A stretch of 64,000 nucleotides of DNA from Adiantum capillus-veneris. Taxonomy: Eukaryota > Streptophyta > Polypodiopsida > Polypodiales > Pteridaceae. The notes beneath the pieces were generated by a model. It saw only the letters and a program-made list of their open reading frames with translations. It searched no databases and was not told where the DNA came from. The stretch's first letter is position 1. Each line of letters opens with the position of its first letter. The stretch is from assembly GCA_014529385.2 (NCBI GenBank), contig CM043944.1, positions 45,390,268 to 45,454,267 of the forward strand, in the 5' to 3' direction. This document shows, one piece after another, positions 33,101 to 43,974 of the stretch. The position numbers and the translations under genes are program-made.

Positions 33101-33467
33101 CAAAATGTTTATTACTTTTTGGGGGAAAAGAGTTTTGAAAAAATGGACTTTCTAAGCTTGTGAGTTAAAAAATGGGTCAAAAAATGATTTTTGGATATGT
33201 ATATATGTTGGGAGGGAGTTTTAAGTAAAAAAACAAGTAAAAATGATTATTATTTTTTTAAAGTCAAATTTTGTCTCTTTGTGACCCACGTTTTTGCTGA
33301 AGCTAGAGAGAGAAAGTAACCCTTTAGGTCCACATCCTACATTTGTCTTAAAAAAAGGCTAGAAAAACCTACTCAAAACTACCTTCTTCAATGCCCTTGC
33401 CCCCTAAACCCCACACAAAATTAGCCTTAATCCCTAAAAAACAGGATTCCTTACAAGGCCCATGCAA

Positions 33468-33487
33468 GGTTCATATTTCTCCTAATG
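33468..33487. repeat. Right terminal inverted repeat
   Basis: GGTTCATATTTCTCCTAATG. The reverse complement matches the left TIR with one mismatch. The copia sequence resumes at 33488-33490. Confidence 0.85.
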
Positions 33488-34615
33488 GCGCATGTACGTA
33501 GGCGTTGTTTTCGACGGATGAGACAACGCAGGAGACAACATAGGAGGGATGCTATCACTTTGGATGATGTGGGAGCAGATGTAGCGTATGTGGCTACGCA
33601 TGACGGAGATGTCGACTTTGCTTCCATGTTTACTCTTGACTTTCTTATGTCAGTTTTTGACGACACATTACCTTCGCATTGGATACTAGATGTGAGTCCT
33701 CGGTTTCACGTCACGCCGAATCGTGAGTGGTTTAGCACATATGCTAGTGGTATGCTTGGACGTGCGTGTCTAGCTAATGGTTCAGTGCATGACATAGTTG
33801 GTGTAGGAGATGTCAGACTATTGTTGCCGAGTGGTGCATCATACGTGTTGCGAGATGTACGCCATGTGCCAGGTTTAACGCAGAGCTTGATCTCTATGAA
33901 TCAGTTACGAGACAACGGATGCCAGATAGTGCTGGATGAGCACAGTTTTCGATTGCATCGTGGACAGCTAGTCATAGCTAGAGGTTCTAGTGTTGGCACG
34001 ATTCATGCGATGCGAGTACGTCATGTGCGAGACGGAACAGTTTTCATGAGTATGCAGCCATGCAGAGAGATGAGGCATGTCTCCTTTGCGGATAGGTTGC
34101 ATGATGCTCCAGTTTGTGAGCATGTTGAGCCAATTGTGCAGATAGTTGTGCAACAGGACATGTCATTCGTGGATACGATGACGGATATGGATGGCTTGAG
34201 TGCTGAGGATTCATCCGTGATTCATTCATTCATGGATATGCTTAGGCCAGAGGCTGATGTATGTGAGTTAGAGCTAGACATTGCTCTTACCACACAGGGT
34301 TCAGGACAGACAGATGCTCTTGGTGAGCATGTGACATGCGATGGACACAAGGATGGATTCCAGGGATTGGAGTTCGGGTGTCAGGGTGATTTCCATGAGT
34401 GGAATTCTGAGCCAGATTTGACTGAGATGGTCAGATTGGCAGATACTGCTAGGATTGCATCAGCATTCGGGAGTCTCATGTACGAGACACTCATCTCGAG
34501 ACCCGAGATTGCATTTGCAGTAGGTGCATTTGCAGTGGGAGCAGTTAGTCGTGCAGTGACTGACGTTGGCCTTGAGCATAGGGGTACTTTGCAGTGTATG
34601 GTGAGATACCTGTAG
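33488..34615 (+). pseudogene. copia gag-pol remnant: zinc knuckle half, protease-like block, RT/RNase H end
   Basis: The frame opens with the second half of the knuckle (HVRRRCFRR). Next is HWILDVSPRFHVTPNREWF, where functional copia proteases have a DSG(A/S) active site, so the catalytic motif is lost (DVS). GDVRLLLPSGASYVLRDVRHVPGL is the conserved post-protease block. About 150 unrelated residues follow, then ASAFGSLMYETLISRPEIAFAVG, the end of copia RT/RNase H. Integrase and the RT core are absent. The frame stays open for 376 codons, so the deletions preserve or restore the frame. Confidence 0.88.
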
Positions 34616-34803
34616 GATGTGTGCCGCTTTGGTGAGGAGTATGGTGTCGATTGCTCTATACTTCCTCTACAATTAGAGCTGGATGCACATACATTTAGTG
34701 AGCCAGTGGGCGTTGGCTGAGGTCATACTTGTGATGGCCTTGTACGGGTTTTGTACGGTTTTCTTTTCTCTCTCACGGCCACATTGGCCTTTACGTGGGA
34801 GGT

Positions 34804-34995
34804 TGTTGGGGTAAAGCCCCATGTGGCCGGTTAGGCCAGGTGCCCGCCCACTATACTTATTCATTATGTACATAATAGAATAAGGGGGCTCACATGTAGA
34901 GAGTGAGTTTCAGCCCCTGCAAACACAAGGTCTCCTCCTCTCCTCTCTTCTCCATCGCTACACACACTCTCACACACTCCCGCTCGCGCACTTCA
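34804..34995 (+). repeat. 3' LTR (192 bp)
   Basis: Starts TGTTGGGGTAAAGCCCC and ends GCACTTCA. A purine-rich tract (GTGGGAGGT) precedes it. An extra 10 bases (ACTCTCACAC region) explain the length difference from the 5' LTR. Confidence 0.93.
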
Positions 34996-35108
34996 CTTTT
35001 TTTTTTTTCAAAACTCACAATTGTGAGTGAATTATATTGAGCAACCCAAAAAAATTACAAGGTCATGCTCTTGTTGAGCCATGACATCATCCAGAGACTA
35101 TAATTACA

Positions 35109-35776
35109 TCAGGGCAGCCACCCCCACCAACCCGCCACCTCTTCCTCGATACACATGGTCCAAAAAATTGTCCTTTTGAGATCTTTACGTTGTCCTAGGC
35201 ATTCCATCTGCGGACAACAATGCACAACTAGTCCTAGACCAATCCTCCGAGTGTTGCTTGCGCCCGAGCGTCCATATGAGCACTTTGCTTTCTTGAGTAA
35301 TTTCTTCAAAGCTTGCCACCTCAGAACCTCCTTCAAACACAGGGCAGTTCCTTGTCTGCCATACATTATGTAAAAAGAATATATGATGATTTGAGTGCTG
35401 ACGAGGAGGGCAGGACTTCCTGCATTCTTGCCTCCAAGGAATAGGTCAGTCTTGAAGAACCTAATTTTCCATGTTCTTTGGACCCACTTGCATATTTTCC
35501 CTACGAGGCCTTTAATAGTTGGGCAGTCCATGAATAGGTGGGCCAGATCTTCTCTAGCCATCCTGCACCCAAGCATCGATCTGACCCAATCTCTCTCTCC
35601 TGAATCTTCACCCCTGTCGATAGAGCACCCCAAATTACCTTCCATAGAAAGACCTTCATGTGCTGCGGAACCTTTGGCTTCCATATGTACTTCAATACTT
35701 GCTCCCACATTTCCTCTGGCCATTGCTTTTTCCATAGCTTGTTTAGGGGACTAGACCAATTCTTCTTATGCATCAT
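35109..35776 (-). pseudogene. LINE ORF2 C-terminal region (zf-RVT)
   Basis: Encodes KVPQHMKVFLWKVIWGALSTG, then a zinc-binding segment (CRMAREDLAHLFMDC) in a shifted frame, and the C-terminal tail. This region follows RT in plant L1-like LINEs. A frameshift near 35590 separates the two parts. Confidence 0.8.
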
Positions 35777-36218
35777 TGTCTAATAAATGCTTTTAGGATG
35801 GGGTTTCCCTAATAGACTGCTTTCGGGCCATTTCCAGGCATTCCAGTCAAACACCGAATCACAGATTGGCATCACTAAATTGTCAAGCTCCTTCATCACT
35901 TTGTGGACCAGCAAGACCTCCAAGCTATTGAGTTGGCACTGGGTAACCAGAAGGTCAATGGTTTTCCAACTCTTGTTTCCACTGTCCCAGAAGTGTCCAA
36001 GCCGCTTCAGACCCTTATTATTCAGTTTCCTGGCTGTCTCAATCCAATAGGGAGTTGTGGCAGATCTTCAACTTTGGACAACCAGGGGGACCAATGCAAA
36101 ATGAAGTTCTTGAAGTATATGACTTCTTCCCCCCACTTTAAGACTTCTGCTGCTCTCTTGCATTTTCTTACCAATTCTCCTGAGCTGCCTTCCAGTCTTA
36201 AGGTAGACCACTCTGGGG

Positions 36219-37640
36219 CTAACAGTTTGTCATGAACATCAACCCCTCTCCACTTTCCACATCCGAGCCAAGTTTAGATGTTTCTATCATATCTCTGACC
36301 ATGAGAGCCCAAACTTGATCATGTTTAGCCAAGGAGACAACAAACTTGGTGCAACAAGCTTCTGCATGGGCCACAGGGTTGAGAATTCCGAGGCCTCCTT
36401 GATTCACTGGTCGAGCAACTAATTCCCACCGGGCCCATTGCCATGGCCTAGAGGATTTCGTGTTGTTTTTCCATAAAAACCTTTTTATTGGTTTTAAGAC
36501 CTCTTTCCAGTGACACTTAACCATCTTGAGAAGTGGGCTAGTGAAGGAAATGTAAGGAATCATAAAGGCATTCATCACTTTTATCCGACTTGGGAATGGG
36601 AGAAGAGCATACTCCAACCTACTCATTTTTGTTTTTATTTTCTCAAGCACCCACTCAAATCTTTGCTTGTGAGTCACGTCCACCCCCAAGGGGGCTCCTA
36701 GATGCCTGAATATATTCCCTTTTGTGACAATCTCCTGCGACCAGACAGAAGGGTCAAATGAGTCATTTTTCGATAGGGAGATCATCCTTGACTTCTCTAT
36801 ATTACACTGAGACCCCGAAGCTTTTGAGAATATTTGCACAATCTCCAGAGCTTTTCTGATGACCTTGGGGCACGCCTTCAAGAAGAGGAGAGAATCGCCT
36901 GCAAAACGTTTTGTTAGGAGTTGGCTATTTCCTGGCAAAGCGAGGTCTTGCAACTCCCCTCGTTCCGCACTAGCTTCAAGCGTCGTGATTAAAGGATGTG
37001 ATCCTATGGCAAAAAGTAGGGGGGCGAGAGGGCATCCCTGCTTAATAAACCTTTTGACCTCAAAAGAGTCCACAATTCTATCGTTGAATAGGAGCTATGA
37101 TTGGCTTCCAATCCCCAGTACGCGTACCAATCGACATAGGCGAGGCCCAAAGCCCAGAGCTTCCATGACGGCTTCTATATATGTCCATGTTATTCTGTTA
37201 TAAGCCTTGTCCAAGTCCAACTACAGCAGAATGCACTCCTGCTTTGTGATAGTTGCGTATTTGATGCCCACCATTGTTGCCAAGATGTTATCGTAAATGG
37301 ACCTTCCTTTTATGAACCCATGTTGATGGGGAGAGATGATCTTGGTTAGTAAGGGGGCTAGTCTGAGGGCTACTGCTTTAGCTATAATTTTGTAGGCCAC
37401 CGACATCATTGTTATAGGGAGCCAATGTTGCAGTTGAGAACATCAGATCTGTTTCTGGATGGGTTTGATAAGCCCTCTCTTTACACTTACCTCCAATGAC
37501 CCTTTGACCATGGCTTTATTGGACAATCTTGTGATTGGGGCCTTGAGATCATCCCAAAATTCTCTATAGAATTCCACCGTCATCCACCATCCCAACCAGG
37601 GGACTTTTCCTTGCCAAGGGCTTGCAATGCTGGTGAACAT
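36219..37640 (-). pseudogene. LINE reverse transcriptase (ORF2)
   Basis: Ordered RT motifs are visible: GLIKPIQKQ, MMSVAYKIIAKAVALRLAP, HQHGFIKGRSIYDNIL, LDLDKAYNRITW (motif A), KQGCPLAPLLFAIG (motif B) and FAGDSLLF where functional enzymes have FADD (motif C). Downstream are NIEKSRM, HLGAPLGV and SRIKVMNAFMIPYISF. Loss of the first motif C aspartate and several stop codons make it inactive. Enzyme type: target-primed reverse transcription. Confidence 0.9.
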
Positions 37641-38303
37641 TCGTCTTCAGAGAATGCCCGTTCCAAGCAATTAGCTTCTGAGTGGGGAATTTCCTTCTTG
37701 ACACTCTGCAGTAAGGTCCCTCTGGCGTCTTACACTTCTTGGGACTGGATATCTAGCCGTCCAATGATTTGACTAAGATAGCTCAACATCAAACCAGCCA
37801 TCTCATCCTAATTATGAACTGTTGTCCCTTTCTCATCATAGAGCAAGCGAACGTGGCCTCGGCTCTTCTTGATTTTTAAAGCCCTAAAAAACTGAGTTTG
37901 ATTGGAGGCTTCAGGTTGAAGGACAGTCTCCCTCGAGAGAAACCTTGCCTTTCTGATATCTTCTAATTGCTCATTAGCAAGGTTAGATTTGGCTTCGAGC
38001 CATCGTTTGTGCTCCTCCTCAATAGCATGCCCATTGGCTTTTATGGAGGTAAGCACCTGGACCTCCACTTTAAGATGCAGAAGGTGTACCTCACTAGCTT
38101 TCTTGAACCGGGGGCCTGAGGTTTTGATTGCTTTCTGGATGCTCCGAGCAAAGAGGTCCCATGCATTATGTTTGTTGAGGTCGACATCTTTTTTGAGCTT
38201 ACCCAGTGCTTTCTTGGTTAGATTCCTGAAGAGAGGGTCTTTGAATAGGTGTGCCCCTGTTACTAATAGTTTTTTCCCACCTCTTGGGGTCTCCTCCTCC
38301 CCT

Positions 38304-39032
38304 TTATTCTTCTTCAAATGTATGTGCCTCTAGAGGAATGTGATTCGAAAGACTTTTTGTTGGGACTACCTTCATCTCCATCAACGACGGTATCCAGTCA
38401 GCTTGGTGTGAGCAATAGCATATGTCCAGCCTTGAGGCAATGCAGGCATACTGGAGGCTTGTGTAGGTGAAACCAGGCATGCTGTTCCATGGGCCGACTT
38501 CCCATAAGCCGATCATCGCCCACTTTTCGCACAAACTTTGCCATTTAGACCTTTTCGAGCCAGCCAACATATTGGAGGATCATGTTCTATCCCTGCTCTT
38601 TTCTACCATATTGAAGTCGCCAATTAACAACCACTCGCCTCCAATAGGAGTATCTCTAAGATGCATCCACAGTTTAGCTCTTTCTTTTTCATTGCAAGGA
38701 CCCTACACATTCACAACTGTGAAGGGATGCCCTTCCCATCTGATTCTAATTCCCAAGATTCTATTGGATGGGTGGTTAAGAACCACCTTCGGCTCCAATT
38801 CTCTATCCGTAATGCTGAGGACGCCATTGAAACCGTTACTTCCTTCTCCATAGAATACTAGATTATTTCCTAGCACCTGTTTTCTCTTGCTATGGGCATC
38901 TAAGTGGTGTTCTTGGATGGCCCAGCAGTTGACTGTCTTCTCCTTTTTTACTTCCTCCCAGAACAGGGTACTCTTCTTAAGGGTTTTCAACCCCTTTACG
39001 TTCCAAGATTGGATAGTGAGAGACTCCATCAT
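38304..39032 (-). pseudogene. LINE APE-type endonuclease (ORF2 N-terminus)
   Basis: Starts MMESLTIQSWNVKGLK, then CWAIQEHHL (catalytic Glu), LGIRIRWEG, LLIGDFNMV (Asp/Asn motif), ASRLDICYCS and SNHIPLEAHTF. In active enzymes the last motif is SDHxP, so Asp to Asn destroys a catalytic residue. A stop lies after VVNV near 38703. The domain nicks the target DNA. Confidence 0.9.
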
Positions 39033-39199
39033 TATTTGGATAGAGGAACAAATTCTTCAGCATCCAAATCATCCCCCCCCCCCCCCCCCCCTTGGTCATA
39101 GGAGAATCCGGGGGTTCCAAATCAAAGGTTTTCTTTTCTTGCAGTGCTGCAAATGGATTGTGCAGTGGGACAGTGAACCCCCCTCCTTTCGACGGGGTG

Positions 39200-40400
39200 G
39201 AGGATGACTTAGATCCTCTCACCTCAAGTGTTCTCACAACTTGAAGCACTTTGGAATCTCTTGCCATTGCCTTCACTCTTCTGACTCTTTTCAGACCAGG
39301 GACTTGGACAGCCGTCACCGTTGTCACTGTCATAAATTTGGGGGTAGCAGCGGAAGTACTGCTCCTATTATTATTTCTTGCACCTTCAGAAGTTCGTTGT
39401 ATGGGAACACAATCTTATCCTGTATCTTGATATCCATTTTGTCACAAACCATACCTCCTTTATCCTTCTCTGCATTTACCCCTTTGTTACTGCCTCCTTG
39501 CTTCTCCAGCCCTTCCACCGGGGAATCCATTTTACTGGGGGCCTGTGTTGTCGGAGCTGCAATATCATTAGACTTCAAGGGGCAGTCCTTGGCAAAGTGT
39601 CCAAAGTTGTTGCATTCAAACATGCCCCAAAGTATGTTCCAAAGTTTAGCAGAATAGTAACTAGCCCTACTCCGACATTGATAACAGTTCTCTTAGGTGG
39701 CGTTTTAGACACATCCCAGCCTATACAAACCCTGTTTGAGGTTCTGCCAAACCCTCTCTTGCTAGGAATAAATAAGGGAGTGCCCAATTAGCTAGCAAGC
39801 ATCCTGAGATTTTCCCACAGCCAGCTAGGCAGACCCACAAGCACAACCCAGACCGGATGAAACCCTTGTAAAGATTCAGCTGAGTCGAATACTAGCTCCC
39901 AAGGCACCACACAAACCGTAGTCTTATTAAAGACTAGGGGCCCTTTGTCAAGGATCTTTTCCACGTCTGAGGCCTCTTTGAATCTCACTGAACAGAATCC
40001 TTTAGCTAGGTAGAAAGTACTTTCAATTGCTCCTCCATGGCCAAGAATTTGAGGGCCTTGAAACCATTGAATCATCTCAAACCTGTTCGGGATTCTTCCA
40101 CTGAACCCAAATACAAGCGTTAGCTCAACTTGCCTGGCTAACTGTTTTTTTATAATTGCTGGTGGTATCGCTACAGTAATAGCATCGGCAACCTCCACGT
40201 GCTGGAGCAAAGACTTTTTTTAAAGCGGAAAAGACCCGATCTGCCAACCCGTCTTCCACTAGCCCATTGCAATCAGCTTGGGAACTAGTTCTTTTGTTAT
40301 TGTTAGAACCGGATTCAACCATTTTGTTGACTTCCTTAAGCTCTTGTTGAAGTCTAGCTCTTGTATTCTGCAGTTTTTCGAAATCTCCTTCACTCGACAA
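39200..40400 (-). pseudogene. LINE ORF1 (DUF4283-like domain plus CCHC zinc knuckle)
   Basis: An N-terminal coiled coil (FEKLQNTRARLQQELKEVNKM) is followed by a DUF4283-like region (GFCSVRFKEASDVEKIL; FHPVWVVLVGLPSWLWENL; SKLGTPLFI-like in another frame). Then comes a zinc knuckle CNNFGHFAKDC near 39610. ORF1 binds RNA in plant LINEs. At least two frame shifts (near 40200 and 39790) interrupt it. A C19 tract (39073-39091) lies between ORF1 and the endonuclease. Confidence 0.8.
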
Positions 40401-40515
40401 CCCTTCTGCAGAGCCTTTTCCACAATCCTTAGAGTTAGGCCCCTTGAGTATGATAGCAAACGAGATGCCTGGCCTACGAACTACATATGCACTTGACGCC
40501 TTATTTACGTTCGTC

Positions 40516-40530
40516 CATTAGAGGGTATCT
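40516..40530. other. Target-site duplication of the LINE, right copy
   Basis: CATTAGAGGGTATCT, identical to 22744-22758. Host sequence continues with CGACATATACCCTC. Confidence 0.9.
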
Positions 40531-40731
40531 CGACATATACCCTCTAAAAATTGAAGTAAAAGGCAAATGCTAGCGATGTGGAGAGAGAGAGAGAGAGAGA
40601 GACTTGTCGCCCATCACGAGCAGACCAAGCAAAGAGAGAGAAATCTTTTGGGTTTGAAAGTTTCAGGTTGGGCACGAGGACAGAGAGAGATGATAGATCC
40701 TTCGCAATGGTTTATAAAAGGAGAAGGTGCA

Positions 40732-40858
<127 letters not shown>

Positions 40859-41209
40859 GTGGTCGTTTGAAGGGTCCAGGTGCATGCGAGTTGGGTGTTG
40901 TGTGTGGCTGCAAGAGAGAAGGGGATTGCAAGCATGAACATATGAACTGAGGAGATACTGAAGGAGTCAACGGTGAGAGAGAGTGAAGAGAGGTAGGGAT
41001 GAATGGAGGATATACTCAAGGCAAGAGGGCGAGGCAGGGATGGGGAGCTTGGGCAAGCTTGCGCGGCAGTCGTGATGGAAATGGTAGCAGGCCTTTGGGA
41101 TTCAAAGATTCCTTGGAAATCTTGCGGACTAATTAATGAATTCTTGTAATTCTCGACCGAGTAGAGTAATTGGACGCTTTGTGTGTGTACAAAAAGTCTT
41201 CAAAGGTTC

Positions 41210-42290
41210 CTACATAGGAGGGGGCGAGCCCTAGAAGTAGGGGATGAGAGAGAAACACGCCCCACACACTCACAAGCTTCCTTTACACAAAGGGAATGAG
41301 GGACACATGTCAACTCCCTAGCCGAGATGCCCACAAGGTACACTCGAATCCTGTTGGATGGCCATGGAGGTGGACCAATGAGAATTAGGCTAGAGTAAAG
41401 CTAGTTTAATTCATTTAAAAACACTTAATAAAATAACCAATAAGAATTAAGGTCTCTAGAAGACTATTGGACAGTCTTCCAAGGGGTCCAATGAGCATTC
41501 AACAGCCCAATGGCTTGCCTGATTCCTATTGGCGTGGAGACAAAGGGGTCCAATGAGAGTTTAGTTGCATTAATTAAATACCTAAAGCGCTCACAAAAGG
41601 GGAAAGGGGGACACATGTCAGAAGGCTATCACTTATGCTGCTTAATTTTCATTGGCTAGGTTGGGAGAGGTCCAATGGGGTGTCAGCATGAGTAAAATGC
41701 AAGAGGGGTCGACCAAGAGAGAGGGGGGGGGCTGAATTTGTCAAGTTATTATCACACACACCCTCACACAATCTCATGTGTGAAGCAAGAAGACTCTCTC
41801 TCTCCTTCTCAAGCTTTAATGGAAAGCTTATCACCTACTACAAGCTTGTGAGAAGGGAGGCCTACACCAACAACTCTTGGCTTTGTGATGCAAATCCAAC
41901 CAAGAGCCAAGCTTCAATGCATGCTCATCTCCTCTACCATGCTAATTACGAAACTATGCTATGCTAATATGAGTGATTATGTGAGGAGATGTACATCTTT
42001 GTCGTAAGACTACTCCTTCTTCCTCTCAATCTACTCTCATACCCCGCTAGCTCTCACCATCTTCGAAGGTGTGTGAGGTCTTGGGTTTGAGACAGTGAGG
42101 GAATTGATGTTGTGTTTTATAAGTGTTTGCTTAGTACTTGAAGCTTCCATCTTCATTGCACTAGCTAGTTGTTGAAGGAACACAAAGAACTGTGTTGTAA
42201 AATGTCTCCCTTGATGGGGGAAACCTATAATACAAAGCCTTTTGGAGGGAGGACCGGCTCCATGTAAATCTAGTCCTCAACTGTTGTCAA
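41210..42290. repeat. Third, diverged copy of the ~0.95-kb repeat
   Basis: Shares GGGGGCGAGCCCTAGAAG, GGGACACATGTCA, GGTCCAATGAG, GATGCAAATCCAACCAAGAG, CCCCGCTAGCTCTC and GGACCGGCTCCATGTAAAT with the tandem pair at 19.5-21.6 kb, in the same order. It contains extra 'GGTCCAATGAG' segments. No coding capacity. Confidence 0.75.
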
Positions 42291-43555
42291 TAGCTTAATT
42301 TCTCTCTCTTTTGAAGTATTGTTCATGCTATCTAACTAGGTTTTATGCTTTTTTTTGCTCTCTCCACCCAAGCACTCTTGCTATGCTCATTAGGAACCTA
42401 TTCTAATGAAATGCTCACTATGTTCATGTTATTTTTCGCTACACATAAGTTACTAGGCCATTAAATGTTACAAAGCTAAAAAAGATACACTTTTGCCCTC
42501 ATGTTGCTAATTTTCTCTCTTAATCATGGCATACACTCTCTTGATTGCGTAACTCTTGCTCTCTTATCTTTCATCTATTTATACTATTGTAATTCATGCT
42601 CCATGAGATGAATAAAGAGGTAGAAGGCAAATTCTCAATCATCTTGATTGAGGGGGATGGTTGGTACCCAGTAAGGTTTCTTGTGTTTTGATTCTTGTTT
42701 ATGTTGCTCTCTTTATGTATTGTGATTATTCAATCAATCATTTTTTTGAATTTATTTTGTTTTCATCAATCAAAGCTGTGTTGAAAGTGTTGGGAAGATT
42801 TCAGGAAGCCAATAGATCCTACTGGTTGTTAGTAAAAGAATGGTTAATATAGTATTAGAAACATAGTCGAGTACATCCTTTATGTTGCAAAAATCATAGT
42901 TTGTATTCTAGCTGTTGAGTACGAAGACATAGAGAAAAATAATGCAATTTTATTGAAGCCAAGCACTAAAAACTCCATGCAAAAGAAAATTTACTACATG
43001 TGTATATAACAAAATCATCTAAAATTTAGGCTTAAAAAAATAAAAAGGCAGCAATGTAATTTTGTCTTACAATATGTATCAACATGCAGGGATGCAATCC
43101 ATTTAGACTTACAAACAAACAGATATACTGAGGTTTCCTGAGGAGTTTCCTGAGGAGAATGCATTTCCTTATTTGAAAATTACTATAATAGTCACAATAT
43201 TAACCTTTTAGTACAAGGGAATTGTTGGGAGCTAGACTGGGAAATTTACATGAAGGGATTAAAATTCCCTTCTTAGGTAATGAAATTTTATCATGAGAGT
43301 GTGTTTTCCACCATTTAGACTGCGGTATTCAAGATTTTAACACAAAACTTTTAGTGCAGGGGTTTAACGAGTCAAGTCCAAGAGCTTTTCCAAGTAGAAT
43401 TGTGTTTTTGTGTATATTGTGGCTCGATGGCAGAGGGCCAAGTGTTGAGAAAAGTAATGAGTACGTTCGGAGTCAAACATATGACATGTGCTTGTATGTA
43501 CGAGAGATAAATAGAGAGAGAAGGAGAGAGAATCCACTTTGTACGAAGAGTGAAG
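42291..43555. other. Unassigned stretch
   Basis: No gene-like frame, TIR or LTR pair recognised. A short tandem duplication TTTCCTGAGGAG occurs at 43134-43157. Confidence 0.45.
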
Positions 43556-43597
43556 AATGAGCATTAAAAATCTTCACTTTTCATACAAAGTGGGGGT

Positions 43598-43670
<73 letters not shown>

Positions 43671-43761
43671 ACACACACGCGCGCATGTGCGCATGCATGC
43701 ATGCGTGCACATATCCATGCACACTCGTGCATGTGCACATGCACACACACACACACACAAA

Positions 43762-43820
<59 letters not shown>

Positions 43821-43901
43821 GCGCGCACATATCCATGCACACTCGTGCGTGTGCACATGCACACACACACACACAAAGTTTGTGGCGCTCACCCTATCAT
43901 C

Positions 43902-43970
<69 letters not shown>

Positions 43971-43972
43971 AC
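43598..43972. repeat. Compound microsatellite cluster with duplicated CA/GC-rich linkers
   Basis: CT arrays (43600-43665, 43766-43816, 43903-43945) alternate with a linker of type GCGCACATATCCATGCACAC..GTGCACATGCACACAC that is present twice (43680-43760 and 43817-43877), then a final CT-CA array. The layout suggests duplication of a whole array-plus-linker unit. Confidence 0.88.
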
Positions 43973-43974
43973 AA

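Larger units (their letters stand above)
25472..33487. mobile_element. 8.0-kb element with terminal inverted repeats carrying a histone H3-like gene
   Basis: The left end is CATTAGGAAAAATATGAACC. The right end read in reverse is CATTAGGAGAAATATGAACC, 19 of 20 identical, with weaker similarity for about 25 more bases. The insertion splits the copia zinc knuckle. About 14 bases of the knuckle are missing at the junction and no clean target duplication is visible. Inside are two plus-strand gene models (25767-27074 and 27322-28587), two large hairpins (29052-29270 and 29586-29815), a minus-strand H3-like gene (30745-29804) and a minus-strand multi-exon gene (32911-30912) that looks transposase-related. 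The two gene sets converge on the hairpins. I cannot place it in a named superfamily. Confidence 0.8.
35001..40515 (-). mobile_element. L1-like LINE, nearly full length (~5.5 kb)
   Basis: Read on the minus strand: 5' region, ORF1 (40400-39200), endonuclease (39032-38304), reverse transcriptase (about 37700-36219), zf-RVT zinc region (about 35700-35500), 3' end ACTCACAATTGTGAGTTTTG and A-tail (T-run 35008-34997 plus 22761-22759). The 15-bp duplication CATTAGAGGGTATCT (22744-22758 and 40516-40530) defines the insertion. The copia element sits in the A-tail. Catalytic motifs are damaged, so the copy is dead, but it appears complete at the 5' end. Confidence 0.92.

Noticed and set aside
25472-33487. 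Classifying the 8-kb element as a Helitron or CACTA element
   Set aside because: It has terminal inverted repeats, which Helitrons lack, and the ends are CATTAGG, not CACTA/CACTG.
25464-33496. A GGC or longer target-site duplication for the 8-kb element
   Set aside because: The flanks (GTTGGCAT on the left and GCGCATG on the right) do not give a consistent duplication when compared with the uninterrupted copy, which also has about 14 extra bases.
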